A stretch of 64,000 bases of DNA from Methylocaldum marinum (GTDB lineage: Bacteria; Pseudomonadota; Gammaproteobacteria; Methylococcales; Methylococcaceae): NCBI RefSeq assembly GCF_003584645.1, contig NZ_AP017928.1, forward strand, positions 4,974,833 through 5,038,832. Direction: 5' to 3'. The notes beneath the pieces were generated by a model, which did not search any database, had not been told where the DNA came from, and saw nothing but the letters and a program-made list of their open reading frames with translations. Below are positions 25,393 through 34,061 of this stretch, piece by piece (position 1 is the stretch's first letter; each line of letters begins with the position of its first letter). Both the position numbers and the translations under genes were made by a program.

Positions 25393-26157
25393 ATGTTGGC
25401 CAAGCGCATTATCCCCTGCCTGGATGTGGACAACGGACGCGTGGTCAAGGGCGTCCGCTTTCTCGATATCAAGGATGCCGGAGATCCCGTCGAAATTGCC
25501 AGGCGCTACGACCGGGAAGGGGCGGACGAACTGGCGTTTCTCGATATCACAGCCAGTTCGGACAATCGGGACACGATGGTACACGTGGTCGAGCAGGTAG
25601 CGGGCGAAGTGTTCATTCCGCTCACGGTGGGTGGCGGGATTCGCACGCTGGACGACATCCGCCGCATGTTGAACGCCGGTGCGGACAAAGTCAGTATCAA
25701 TACCGCCGCGGTCGCAAGGCCGGAATTCGTGCACGAGGCCGCGGAGCGTTTCGGCTCCCAATGCATCGTAGTGGCACTCGATGCCAAGCAGGTGTCCGAG
25801 AATCCCAAGCGATGGGAAATTTTTACCCACGGCGGACGCAAGCCGACCGGTCTCGATGCCATCGAATGGGCGCGCCGCATGGTGGACTACGGAGCCGGCG
25901 AAATTCTCTTGACCAGCATGGACCGGGACGGTACCAAGCAGGGCTTCGATTTGCACCTGACCCGTGCAATCAGCGAAGCCGTAACGGTACCGGTGATCGC
26001 CTCGGGCGGTGTCGGCAAGTTGCAGCACCTGGCTGACGGGATTTTGCGGGGTAAAGCCGATGCGGTGCTGGCCGCCAGCATTTTCCATTTCGCCGAATAC
26101 ACGATTCGCCAGGCCAAGGACCATCTGGCCGCGCAAGGTATCGAGGTACGGTTGTGA
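25393..26157 (+). CDS. hisF: Imidazole glycerol phosphate synthase, cyclase subunit
   Basis: A 254-residue (beta/alpha)8 barrel. Catalytic Asp11 (IPCLDVDNGR) and the second Asp in LTSMDRDGTKQG are present; phosphate loops are VGGGIR and ASGGVG. It forms the heterodimer with HisH and yields AICAR plus imidazole glycerol phosphate. It starts 3 bp after the hisA stop. Confidence 0.97.
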   Translation: MLAKRIIPCLDVDNGRVVKGVRFLDIKDAGDPVEIARRYDREGADELAFLDITASSDNRDTMVHVVEQVAGEVFIPLTVGGGIRTLDDIRRMLNAGADKVSINTAAVARPEFVHEAAERFGSQCIVVALDAKQVSENPKRWEIFTHGGRKPTGLDAIEWARRMVDYGAGEILLTSMDRDGTKQGFDLHLTRAISEAVTVPVIASGGVGKLQHLADGILRGKADAVLAASIFHFAEYTIRQAKDHLAAQGIEVRL

Positions 26158-26546
26158 CGGAGCCTACTTGGCTCGATGAAATTCGCTGGACTTCCGACGG
26201 GCTCGTTCCGGTCATAACTCAGGAATCGGGCTCGCGGCAGGTCCTCATGTTCGCCTGGATGAGCCGGGAAAGCTTGCGGCTGACTGCCGAGGAAGGCTAC
26301 GCGGTGTACTGGTCGCGCTCTCGAAACCGGCTTTGGCGCAAGGGTGAGGAATCCGGAAATCGGCAGAAGGTTCTGGAAATTCGTTTGGATTGCGACGAAG
26401 ATGTCATTTTGCTCGCGGTCGAACAGGCGGGGGGAATTGCCTGTCATACCGGTCGCCATCATTGTTTTTTCCGGGTGCTGCGGAATGGTTCCTGGGAAAC
26501 GTCGGAGCCCGTTCTAAAATCTCCGGAAACCATGTACAAGCGCTGA
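26154..26546 (+). CDS. hisI: Phosphoribosyl-AMP cyclohydrolase
   Basis: A 130-residue HisI (GTG start inside a GTGA overlap with hisF). Motifs include VLMFAWMSRESL, YWSRSRNRLWRKGEESGN and the zinc/magnesium-binding DCDED plus CHTGRHHCFF. It hydrolyses PR-AMP in step three. It is separate from hisE here, unlike the fused HisIE of enterics. Confidence 0.96.
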   Translation: MTEPTWLDEIRWTSDGLVPVITQESGSRQVLMFAWMSRESLRLTAEEGYAVYWSRSRNRLWRKGEESGNRQKVLEIRLDCDEDVILLAVEQAGGIACHTGRHHCFFRVLRNGSWETSEPVLKSPETMYKR

Positions 26547-26547
26547 T

Positions 26548-26871
26548 ATGGACGTATTGAAAGAACTGGCCAGGGTGCTCGAGGAACGGAAATCCCAGGA
26601 TCCGCAGAAATCCTATGTGGCGAGTCTTTATGCAAAAGGACTCGACGCTATTTTGAAGAAGATCGGCGAAGAGGCCACCGAGACCGTGATGGCTGCCAAG
26701 GACGGAAATTCCGACAAGATCGTCTATGAAGTGGCCGACCTGTGGTTTCACAGTTTGGTGCTTCTAGCGCATCAAGGCCTGAGTCCCGATCAGGTTTTAG
26801 CCGAATTGCAGAGACGGTTCGGTCTCTCCGGGCTCGAAGAGAAAGCAGGCCGGAGCGAGAGGTCCGGCTAG
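26548..26871 (+). CDS. hisE: Phosphoribosyl-ATP pyrophosphatase
   Basis: A 107-residue MazG-like all-alpha enzyme that removes pyrophosphate from PR-ATP. KKIGEEATETVMAAKDG with the acidic metal-binding residues and EVADLWFHSLVLL match the family. It follows hisI by 1 bp. The C-terminus (residues 90-107) is variable. Confidence 0.95.
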   Translation: MDVLKELARVLEERKSQDPQKSYVASLYAKGLDAILKKIGEEATETVMAAKDGNSDKIVYEVADLWFHSLVLLAHQGLSPDQVLAELQRRFGLSGLEEKAGRSERSG

Positions 26872-27003
26872 GCCGGTGGTGTTCTCGGGTTTCAGTTTCG
26901 ACGCTTTCCGTTGCAGGCAGGGTTTCACCGTCCCTCTAACCAACCCATCGGTTGCGACGCCGACCCGAAGATCGCACCATGGGAGGTCTAGATTTAAGCT
27001 TTG

Positions 27004-27948
27004 TCAAGGCGTTACGCCAAAGCGCAGATTTAGTGCCCAGGTTGCCGTGCTGCCCGCTAACAGAAATGCGATCATCGCCAGGCAGGCATTGCGACGATAT
27101 CGTTTCGTCAGTTTGGCCTGTGGGATGACCGATAGGAGATAAGGCCGCCCATAACCCGGCTTTCGCATCAGGTTGGCCTCGGTTTGTTTGGTTCTCCCGT
27201 GCCAGGACGCCATGACCTCACGCTCGGCCTGTTGTCGAACCGTTTCCCATTCATCGGCGTTTATTTCGCCGTCGCCGTCCTTATCGAAGCGGCGAATAAG
27301 CTCGGAACGATCTCTTTTCCACAGGCTCAGCAGATCCGCCACCTCGGTACGGAAATCGGCGACGGTGGTGCCGCCTAGCGACAGGAATTGCCCGATTGCA
27401 TAGAGCGGGTCGTTTATCTGAATGCGGCATTCGGTATAGCGATAAGGCCCGGACGAGAATAGAGAGTCCCAGAAGCCGGTCTGGTTCGGCGCATATCCGG
27501 GTCGTGCGAGTTTTCCGTGCCATTTGAGCCGAACCGATGGTGTGACCTCGGCGCCGTCGGGATCGACGATGCACCGTCCGGTATCGTCTTCCAGGTAGAA
27601 GATTGCCTCACTCACCCCGCGCTCGATCGTTCGCCAACGGCTCGTACTGCGGCCTGCTTGATAGTCCGTTTCCCGCTCTTCGACCTTATAGCTGTACCAT
27701 ACGCAAGGCACACCGCTCAGCGGAGCGTGTATCGGCTCGCCATCCATCATCCTGGCTCGGCCTTCGAGTTCAAGGTAACCCTGAGCGGCGGAGCGGACCT
27801 TGGCTGTTGGCGTGTCGGCGATCAGGCGTGCGCGATGCAGCCATCGAAATGCGAGATAGAAGGAGACGGCCGAGGTGAAAGCGGCACACCCTAACGCAAG
27901 CCAGAAATGGTGCGGCGGGGTTCGGAGAATAAGATCATGAAATGACAC
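27004..27948 (-). CDS. GIDE-domain membrane protein with an EF-hand
   Basis: A 314-residue protein with an N-terminal membrane helix (about 15-38), a GIDE domain (PFAM E3 Ubiquitin ligase-type GIDE, GEPIHAPLSGVPCVWYSY), a canonical EF-hand loop at residues 222-233 (DKDGDGEINADE) and a C-terminal membrane helix (about 285-305). Bacterial GIDE proteins lack the RING finger, often sit next to LemA, and have no proven function. The EF-hand suggests calcium binding. It lies 10 bp downstream of lemA on the same strand. Confidence 0.8.
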   Translation of the reverse strand: MSFHDLILRTPPHHFWLALGCAAFTSAVSFYLAFRWLHRARLIADTPTAKVRSAAQGYLELEGRARMMDGEPIHAPLSGVPCVWYSYKVEERETDYQAGRSTSRWRTIERGVSEAIFYLEDDTGRCIVDPDGAEVTPSVRLKWHGKLARPGYAPNQTGFWDSLFSSGPYRYTECRIQINDPLYAIGQFLSLGGTTVADFRTEVADLLSLWKRDRSELIRRFDKDGDGEINADEWETVRQQAEREVMASWHGRTKQTEANLMRKPGYGRPYLLSVIPQAKLTKRYRRNACLAMIAFLLAGSTATWALNLRFGVTP

Positions 27949-27958
27949 GGCTTTCGAG

Positions 27959-28531
27959 TCAGCTGAACAACGCCTTTAAATCCACGTCCCGCTTCTCACT
28001 GTCCGAGAATTCCAGCAACTCGAAGGGTTTAAAACTGAAAAGCCGAGCAATAATCAAATCGGGGAACTCTTCCAGACGGACATTGTTGTTGTTGACGCTT
28101 TCGTTGTAGAACTCGCGGCGGTCGGCGATGGCGTTCTCGAGCCCGGTAATCCGCGATTCCAGTGCCCGGAACGATGCATCCGCTTTCAGGTCGGGGTAAC
28201 TTTCCGCTACCGCAAAGAGTTGCGTTAATCCCTGGCGTAACTGGCTTTCCGAGGCTCCGAGAGCGTGCAGGTTCGAAGATTCCCGTGCGGCAAATATTCC
28301 GGAGCGGGCCTGCATGATCTTGTCCAGCGTTTCCCGCTCGTGCTGCATGTACTGCTTGCATGTCTCGACAAGTTTCGGCAATTCGTCGTGACGTTGTTTG
28401 AGCAGTACGTCGATGTTCGACCAGGCTTTTGCGGTATCATGCTTCAAATTGACCAGCCGGTTGTAAATCAGAATGGTATACACGACCACGAACAGGATCG
28501 TGCCGGCCACAATGAAACCGCCTACGCTCAT
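27959..28531 (-). CDS. lemA: LemA family protein
   Basis: A 190-residue protein with an N-terminal membrane helix (about 5-24) and a four-helix coiled domain. The family pattern is clear: YNRLVNLKHDTAKAWSNIDV, LLKQRHDELPKLVE, and a C-terminal RREFYNESVNNNNVRLEEFP. LemA proteins are outward-facing membrane-anchored helical bundles of unclear role, often paired with GIDE or M48 proteins. It is divergent from the gamma carbonic anhydrase gene. Confidence 0.93.
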   Translation of the reverse strand: MSVGGFIVAGTILFVVVYTILIYNRLVNLKHDTAKAWSNIDVLLKQRHDELPKLVETCKQYMQHERETLDKIMQARSGIFAARESSNLHALGASESQLRQGLTQLFAVAESYPDLKADASFRALESRITGLENAIADRREFYNESVNNNNVRLEEFPDLIIARLFSFKPFELLEFSDSEKRDVDLKALFS

Positions 28532-28630
28532 AACCGCTCCTCTTTAGTTATTGAAGTTGAATCGGGGCTGGAAGGAAGTATAGATGACGGCGGGGCTGGT
28601 AAATCGTTTGATCAATTGGAGTTTCGTAAG

Positions 28631-29185
28631 GTGGCGATCCAAGTTTATAACGGCATTGAGCCGAAATTGGGTGCGGGTGTTTATATTGCGGATAGTGCGC
28701 TGGTGATCGGCGACGTGACATTGGGAACCGATGTTTCGATTTGGCCCATGGTGGTTGCGCGGGGAGACGTACACCGCATCGAAATTGGCAACGAAACCAA
28801 TATCCAGGATGGCTGCGTGCTGCACGTCACTCAAAGAAGCCGCTATAACGCGGCCGGAAATCCACTGATCGTCGGGCGGGGTGTCACCGTGGGCCATAGA
28901 GCCGTGCTGCACGGTTGCACGATCGGCGATCTGTGTCTGATCGGGATCGGCGCGGTGGTGATGGACGGCGCCGTCGTGGAAGACCGGATCATGATCGGCG
29001 CCGGAGCTTTGGTGCCGCCCGGCAAGCGCCTGGAAAGCGGTTTTCTTTATGTCGGATCGCCCGCAAAGCAGGCGCGCCCACTCAAGGATGTGGAATTGGA
29101 GTATCTGGGTTTCTCCAAGGATGGCTATGTGAACCTGAAAAATCAATATCTGCGCGATGCCGGCTTGCTGGACACGCGGCCTTAG
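28631..29185 (+). CDS. Gamma-class carbonic anhydrase family protein (YrdA-like)
   Basis: A 184-residue left-handed beta-helix protein from the GTG at 28631, preceded by TTGGAG 9 nt upstream. Hexapeptide repeats run through the protein (for example SALVIGDVTLG, NETNIQDGCVLH, GVTVGHRAVLHGC). Three zinc-ligand His of the family are present (in CVLH, GHRAVLH). YrdA-type proteins often lack strong carbonic anhydrase activity. The frame is open upstream to 28265 across lemA, but those residues do not fit the family. The 3' end overlaps the aroE stop by 4 bp, tail to tail. Confidence 0.92.
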   Translation: MAIQVYNGIEPKLGAGVYIADSALVIGDVTLGTDVSIWPMVVARGDVHRIEIGNETNIQDGCVLHVTQRSRYNAAGNPLIVGRGVTVGHRAVLHGCTIGDLCLIGIGAVVMDGAVVEDRIMIGAGALVPPGKRLESGFLYVGSPAKQARPLKDVELEYLGFSKDGYVNLKNQYLRDAGLLDTRP

Positions 29186-30015
29186 CCGCGGCGCTCCCGA
29201 TTCAGAAGATCGATCACCGGCGCGGTGTCCGGCCGAATTCCACGCCAGATGAAAAACGCCTCGGCCGCTTGCTCGACCAGCATGCCGATGCCGTCGACGC
29301 TGATATCGGCACCCATCTCTTGTCCCCAGCGGACAAAGGGTGTGGGCTCGACGCCATAGGCGAGGTCGTAGCAGCAGGCTCCCGTCCGGAGGATGTTGCC
29401 GGGCAGTTTCGGAAGTTCGCCGGTCAGACTGGCGGATGTAGCGTTCAAAACGAGGTCGAAAGCCTCCGCTCCGAGGTCCGATAAACCGCAACCGGTGATC
29501 GGGCCGAGACCGCAAAATTCTTCTGCAAGCCGAACGGCCTTTTCGGGTGTGCGGTTGGCGATCATCACGCGGGACGGGCCCTGCTCGAGTAGGGGACCGA
29601 TGATGCCGCGGCTGGCGCCGCCTGCACCCAATAGCAAGACCCGCCGGCTTTCCAGGGTACGGCCGAGGTTGATTTTCAGGTCTCGTATCAAGCCGATGCC
29701 GTCTGTGTTGTCTCCGTATATCGTTCCATCCTGACACAGGGCCAAGGTATTGATGGCTTTGCTGCGTTCCGCGTCCTCGCTTCTGAGATCGGCGATTTTC
29801 CAGGCGAGTTCCTTGAGGGGCACGGTGCAATTCAGGCCTTTGCCGCCATTGGCAAAAAACTCGCGCACGCTAGTCTCGAAAGCGTCGGGTGTAACGTCTT
29901 GGGCGGTGTAATTCAGGCGCTCTCCGGTCTGTTCTGCGAATAGCGCGTGGATACAAGGTGATCGGGTATGGCCGATAGGATGGCCGAAGACGGCGTAGCG
30001 ATCTGCGGGCGGCAT
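29182..30015 (-). CDS. aroE: Shikimate dehydrogenase
   Basis: A 277-residue NADPH-dependent enzyme converting 3-dehydroshikimate to shikimate. Substrate-binding SP near residues 19-20, catalytic Lys68 in NCTVPLK and Asp105 in DNTDG are present. The dinucleotide loop LLLGAGGASRG starts near residue 125. It lies 82 bp downstream of hemB on the same strand. Confidence 0.96.
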   Translation of the reverse strand: MPPADRYAVFGHPIGHTRSPCIHALFAEQTGERLNYTAQDVTPDAFETSVREFFANGGKGLNCTVPLKELAWKIADLRSEDAERSKAINTLALCQDGTIYGDNTDGIGLIRDLKINLGRTLESRRVLLLGAGGASRGIIGPLLEQGPSRVMIANRTPEKAVRLAEEFCGLGPITGCGLSDLGAEAFDLVLNATSASLTGELPKLPGNILRTGACCYDLAYGVEPTPFVRWGQEMGADISVDGIGMLVEQAAEAFFIWRGIRPDTAPVIDLLNRERRG

Positions 30016-30097
30016 GTGTTGTCAGGGCGGCGGAAATTTTTGATGGAGATGGGGTTGGGACCGGTCCTTGGATAGCTCGGAGGTATTGTCTGATGGC

Positions 30098-31123
30098 TTA
30101 TTCGTGAAGCCATCCGGCGACGGCTGGCGCGTAATAGGTCAGGATGGCATCGGATCCTGCCCGCTTGAGTGCCAGCAGGGATTCCAGCACGGTCTTGCGT
30201 TCGTCCAGCCAGCCGTTCTGCGATGCAGCCTTGAGCATGGCATATTCCCCGCTGACTTGATAGGCCAAGGTCGGGACGCCGAAGCGGTCTTTCACTCTGC
30301 GAATGATGTCCAGATAAGGTAATCCCGGCTTGACCATGACCATGTCCGCGCCCTCCGCCAAATCGAGTTCGACCTCTCTCAAGGCTTCATCCGAATTGGC
30401 CGGATCCATCTGGTAAGTGTATTTGTCGCCGCTCCCCAAATTGGCTGCCGAACCCACGGCGTCCCGAAACGGGCCATAAAAGGAGGAAGCGTACTTCGCG
30501 GAATAGGCGAGGATCCTCGTGTGCACGAAGCCGTTTTGTTCCAAGACACCGCGGATTGCGCCGATGCGTCCGTCCATCATATCCGAAGGCGCCACGATGT
30601 CCGCTCCGGCTTCCGCGTGAGACAGGGCCTGTTTCACCAGTACTTCGACGGTCTCATCGTTGACCACGTAGCCGTCTCGATCTACAAGCCCATCCTGACC
30701 ATGAATCGTGAAGGGGTCCAAGGCAACGTCCGTGATTAAACCGAGTTCTGGCAATCGCCGTTTCAATTCGCGTACGGCACGCTGCACCAAGCCTTCGGAA
30801 TTATACGCTTCTCGAGCATCATCCGTTTTTTTGTCAGCCGCAATCACGGGGAAAAGCGCAATGGCGGGAATGCCCACCCGCAAAGCATTTTCGCTTTCGT
30901 GCAACAGCAGATCGATGCTCAGCCGTTCGACGCCGGGCATGGATGCGACAGGTTCCCGCCGATTTTCGCCTTCCAGAATGAAAAGAGGGTAAATCAAATC
31001 GTTAGCGGAAAGCTGTGTTTCCCGCATCAAGCGCCGGCTGAATTCATTCCGCCTCATTCGGCGCAAGCGAACATTGGGGTAAGAAATGCTATCATTTATC
31101 GACATGGTGGTCGGTCTTCGCAT
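30098..31123 (-). CDS. hemB: Delta-aminolevulinic acid dehydratase (porphobilinogen synthase)
   Basis: A 341-residue enzyme joining two 5-aminolevulinate molecules into porphobilinogen. The two active-site lysines lie in SAKYASSFYGPF and MVMVKPGLPYLD. The zinc-site Cys cluster of the E. coli enzyme is not seen; the corresponding segment reads DVALDPFTIHGQDG, so it is likely a magnesium-type HemB, as in Pseudomonas. The true start may be at the seventh codon (MSINDSI). It is divergent from the MlaC-family gene. Confidence 0.96.
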   Translation of the reverse strand: MRRPTTMSINDSISYPNVRLRRMRRNEFSRRLMRETQLSANDLIYPLFILEGENRREPVASMPGVERLSIDLLLHESENALRVGIPAIALFPVIAADKKTDDAREAYNSEGLVQRAVRELKRRLPELGLITDVALDPFTIHGQDGLVDRDGYVVNDETVEVLVKQALSHAEAGADIVAPSDMMDGRIGAIRGVLEQNGFVHTRILAYSAKYASSFYGPFRDAVGSAANLGSGDKYTYQMDPANSDEALREVELDLAEGADMVMVKPGLPYLDIIRRVKDRFGVPTLAYQVSGEYAMLKAASQNGWLDERKTVLESLLALKRAGSDAILTYYAPAVAGWLHE

Positions 31124-31204
31124 GGGACACAGAGAAACTCGGTAGTTTAGTGTATGCCGCCGGGTTATGATAAGAATATTAAAAAGTCAGCAGGAGTTTT
31201 TTAG

Positions 31205-31882
31205 ATGAAATTTACTAAGTCTTCCTTCGCTCTGCCGAGTTGGGCCGTTGCACTGTCGTTGCTGCTGAGCTTTTGCGGGGCACCAGCTTGGGCGGAGGAA
31301 GGATTGCTCCCTCCGCAGCAGGTAATCCAGCAGAGTGCCGACGAATTGCAGGCTACGCTTCAAAAGCCGGAATACAAGAACGATTTCAAAAAAGCCACCC
31401 AGTTTGTTGACGGAATCATTGAGCCGCATGTCGATTTCGATCGTGTATCGATGTTGATTCTGGGAAAGTATTGGAAATCGGCTACCCCCGACCAAAGAGA
31501 GCGCTTCAAGAAGGAATTCCGGACTCTTCTCGTGCGCACCTACACCACCGCCTTCACCGAGTACGCCAGTTGGAAAATTCGCTACCTGCCGCTGCAAATG
31601 AAGCCCGCGGACAGAAAGGTTATGGTTCGCACCGAAATCCTCCAGGCCGGCGCTCAGCCCGTAGCAGTCAATTATCGAATGGTGTTTACCAAGAATGACT
31701 GGAAGGTGTACGACGTATTGATCGAGGGTATCAGCCTGCTTCAGAACTATCGTGCCAGCTTCACCGATGAGGTCGCCCGCACCGGCTCCCTCGACCAATT
31801 GATTTCGCACCTTGCCGAACGCAATGCTACGGCTATGAAAGAACCCATGGGGGTTGCCGATGGCGACAAGAGAGGGTCATAG
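31205..31882 (+). CDS. MlaC/Ttg2D family phospholipid-binding periplasmic protein
   Basis: A 225-residue protein with a cleavable signal peptide (hydrophobic core ALSLLLSFCGAPAWA). The MlaC domain covers residues 40-210, with AVNYRMVFTKNDWKVYDVLIEGISLLQNYR as its most typical part (two segments). The family shuttles phospholipids between MlaD and the outer membrane; a relative, HpnM, is linked to hopanoid transport. No mla or hpn neighbours are here, so the substrate is open. It overlaps hemF tail to tail by 6 bp. Confidence 0.88.
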   Translation: MKFTKSSFALPSWAVALSLLLSFCGAPAWAEEGLLPPQQVIQQSADELQATLQKPEYKNDFKKATQFVDGIIEPHVDFDRVSMLILGKYWKSATPDQRERFKKEFRTLLVRTYTTAFTEYASWKIRYLPLQMKPADRKVMVRTEILQAGAQPVAVNYRMVFTKNDWKVYDVLIEGISLLQNYRASFTDEVARTGSLDQLISHLAERNATAMKEPMGVADGDKRGS

Positions 31883-32785
31883 CCACTCTCGGGGTTTTAG
31901 ATAGTTCTTGTATAGATTATCTTCGGCGCTTCCTTCCTGCGGCTTCCAGTTGTATCGCCAATGCGCCACGGGTGGCAGAGACATTAGTATGGATTCCGTT
32001 CTGCCACCCGACTGCAGCCCGAATAAAGTCCCTCGGTCGTAAACCAGATTGAATTCGACGTATCGTCCTCGCCGGTAAAGCTGAAACTCTCGTTCCCGTT
32101 CGCCATAGGGGGCATCCTTCCTTTTCTGGACGATTGGTATGTAAGCTTTGATGTAATGGTCTCCGACGCTGCGCAAAAATTCGAAGCAGCGATCGAATCC
32201 CCACGCGTTGAGGTCGTCGAAAAACAAGCCACCCACGCCTCGGGTTTCATTGCGGTGCTTGAGGAAAAAGTATTCGTCGCACCAGCGTTTGAATCTGGGA
32301 TAAACATCTTCGCCGAAAGGGAGGCAGGCGTTCCGGGCTATGGTATGCCAAAAAACTGCGTCTTCTTCGAAGGGGTAGTAGGGTGTCAGATCGAAGCCGC
32401 CGCCGAACCACCACACCGGCGCTTCGTCTTCCTTTTCTGCAAGAAAAAAGCGTACATTGGCATGGGAGGTCGGAATGTATGGGTTTAGGGGATGAATGAC
32501 CAAGGATACGCCTACGGCTTGAAAGGTCCGACCCGCAAGTTCCGGCCGATGTGCCGTGGCGGAAGGCGGAAGATTTCGGCCGAAAACGTGGGAAAAATTG
32601 ACGCCGCCCTGCTCGAAAGTTTTTCCGCCGGTCAAAACGCGTGTTCTTCCGCCGCCGCCGCAGTTGTGTTGCCAAAGATCCTCCATGAATCGCGCCTCCG
32701 GTTCCTCGTTTTCCAGAGCGAGGCAGATGCTTTCTTGGAGGTCTTGGAGATAGGCCTTAACTTGTAAGATATCGGGTGTATTCAT
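31877..32785 (-). CDS. hemF: Oxygen-dependent coproporphyrinogen III oxidase
   Basis: A 302-residue enzyme that decarboxylates two propionates of coproporphyrinogen III using oxygen. The signature YNPHTS-like LNPYIPTSHANVRFF, WWFGGGFDLTPYYP and the KHRNETRGVGGLFFDD segment are present. With hemB nearby it shows heme genes scattered in this region. It is divergent from cmoB. Confidence 0.97.
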   Translation of the reverse strand: MNTPDILQVKAYLQDLQESICLALENEEPEARFMEDLWQHNCGGGGRTRVLTGGKTFEQGGVNFSHVFGRNLPPSATAHRPELAGRTFQAVGVSLVIHPLNPYIPTSHANVRFFLAEKEDEAPVWWFGGGFDLTPYYPFEEDAVFWHTIARNACLPFGEDVYPRFKRWCDEYFFLKHRNETRGVGGLFFDDLNAWGFDRCFEFLRSVGDHYIKAYIPIVQKRKDAPYGEREREFQLYRRGRYVEFNLVYDRGTLFGLQSGGRTESILMSLPPVAHWRYNWKPQEGSAEDNLYKNYLKPREWL

Positions 32786-33004
32786 TCGGCGATCTTCCCG
32801 TAAAAGTCGATTGTGGATGGGAATCTCCGGGATGTTTCTTTGGCTCGGGCGCTTGGCGGCGTCTTCTTATATAAACGTATGACGAGATTGTAGCACGGTA
32901 GCATAGAGATGTTATTGCCTCGAAAATGTTACGCGTTTCGCTCGCTGAAATGGCTGGCCGTAAGGTAGGAAATATCCTGAGAGTCTGGAGGGTATCGGGG
33001 GAGA

Positions 33005-33994
33005 ATGCTTAATAGTCAATCGAGACTGAAGGTTTATTCAGGTTTGTTTTTGGCCTCCGGGTGGCCGCAATTGCGTACTTGGCTGGGGCGGCTGCCGAGT
33101 CAGCTGGAAACGGCTTTCGGTTCCGAGCGGCATGGCGACTGGCCGGTCTGGCAGGCCGCGCTTGACCGACTTCCTAGAATCGAGGCGTCCAAGGTCGATC
33201 TCAATGTCGATGCCATTTTCATCGACGGGGGATGCGGCGAAGTACACAGGAATCTTATTGAAGACCAGCTGCGCCGACTCCATCCCTGGCGGAAAGGCCC
33301 GTATACCATCCATGGCATTCATATCGATACCGAATGGCGCTCAGATCTCAAATGGCACAGGCTGAAGGATCACATTCAATCGCTCGAGGGCCGGACGGTG
33401 CTGGATGTCGGCTGCGGAAACGGGTATCACGCCTGGCGGATGCTCGGGTGCGGGGCCGAATTAGTCATCGGAATCGATCCGACGCTATTGAGTGTGGCGC
33501 AATTTATGGCGGTCAAGCATTTTGCCGGCGATTTCCCGGTCTACGTGCTTCCATTGGGTATAGAAGATGTTCCGCCCAATCTTCGAGCCTTCGATACCGT
33601 TTTCTCGATGGGGGTGTTTTACCATCGCCGTTCGCCTTTCGACCACCTACTGGAGCTCAAGGGTTGTCTCAGACCCGGCGGCGAACTGGTGCTCGAAACC
33701 TTGATCATCGAGGGTGAGCAAGGGCAGGTCTTAGTACCGGAAGGTCGCTATGCGCAAATGCGTAATGTATGGTTCATCCCTTCCTGTTCCACTTTGCTGT
33801 CGTGGCTCAGACGGTGCGGTTACCGTAACGTCCAGATCGTGGACGTGACCAAGACCACAAGCGAGGAGCAGCGTTCCACAGATTGGATGCGATTTCAGTC
33901 TCTTTCTGACTTTCTCGATCCGGTTAACCCGGAGCTGACGGTCGAGGGGCTGCCCGCGCCGGTGCGGGCGGTGTTTATTGCGGAGAGTCCTTAG
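33005..33994 (+). CDS. cmoB: tRNA U34 carboxymethyltransferase
   Basis: A 329-residue SAM-fold enzyme that uses carboxy-SAM to make cmo5U34 in tRNA. The SAM motif DVGCGNGYHAWRM lies near 133-145, and the helical N-terminal extension and RKGPY motif (HPWRKGPYTIHGIHIDTEWRS region) are typical. cmoA, the carboxy-SAM synthase usually beside it, is absent here. It ends 67 bp before rimO. Confidence 0.93.
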   Translation: MLNSQSRLKVYSGLFLASGWPQLRTWLGRLPSQLETAFGSERHGDWPVWQAALDRLPRIEASKVDLNVDAIFIDGGCGEVHRNLIEDQLRRLHPWRKGPYTIHGIHIDTEWRSDLKWHRLKDHIQSLEGRTVLDVGCGNGYHAWRMLGCGAELVIGIDPTLLSVAQFMAVKHFAGDFPVYVLPLGIEDVPPNLRAFDTVFSMGVFYHRRSPFDHLLELKGCLRPGGELVLETLIIEGEQGQVLVPEGRYAQMRNVWFIPSCSTLLSWLRRCGYRNVQIVDVTKTTSEEQRSTDWMRFQSLSDFLDPVNPELTVEGLPAPVRAVFIAESP

Positions 33995-34061
33995 GAGTGG
34001 AAACCTCCGCTGGGATAAAATGGTCCTATTATCCTTCGATTTTTCCTTTACAGATCCCTTC

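Noticed and set aside
28265..28630. N-terminal extension of the gamma carbonic anhydrase frame
   Set aside because: It is antisense to lemA and lies outside the family; the GTG at 28631 has a good ribosome site.
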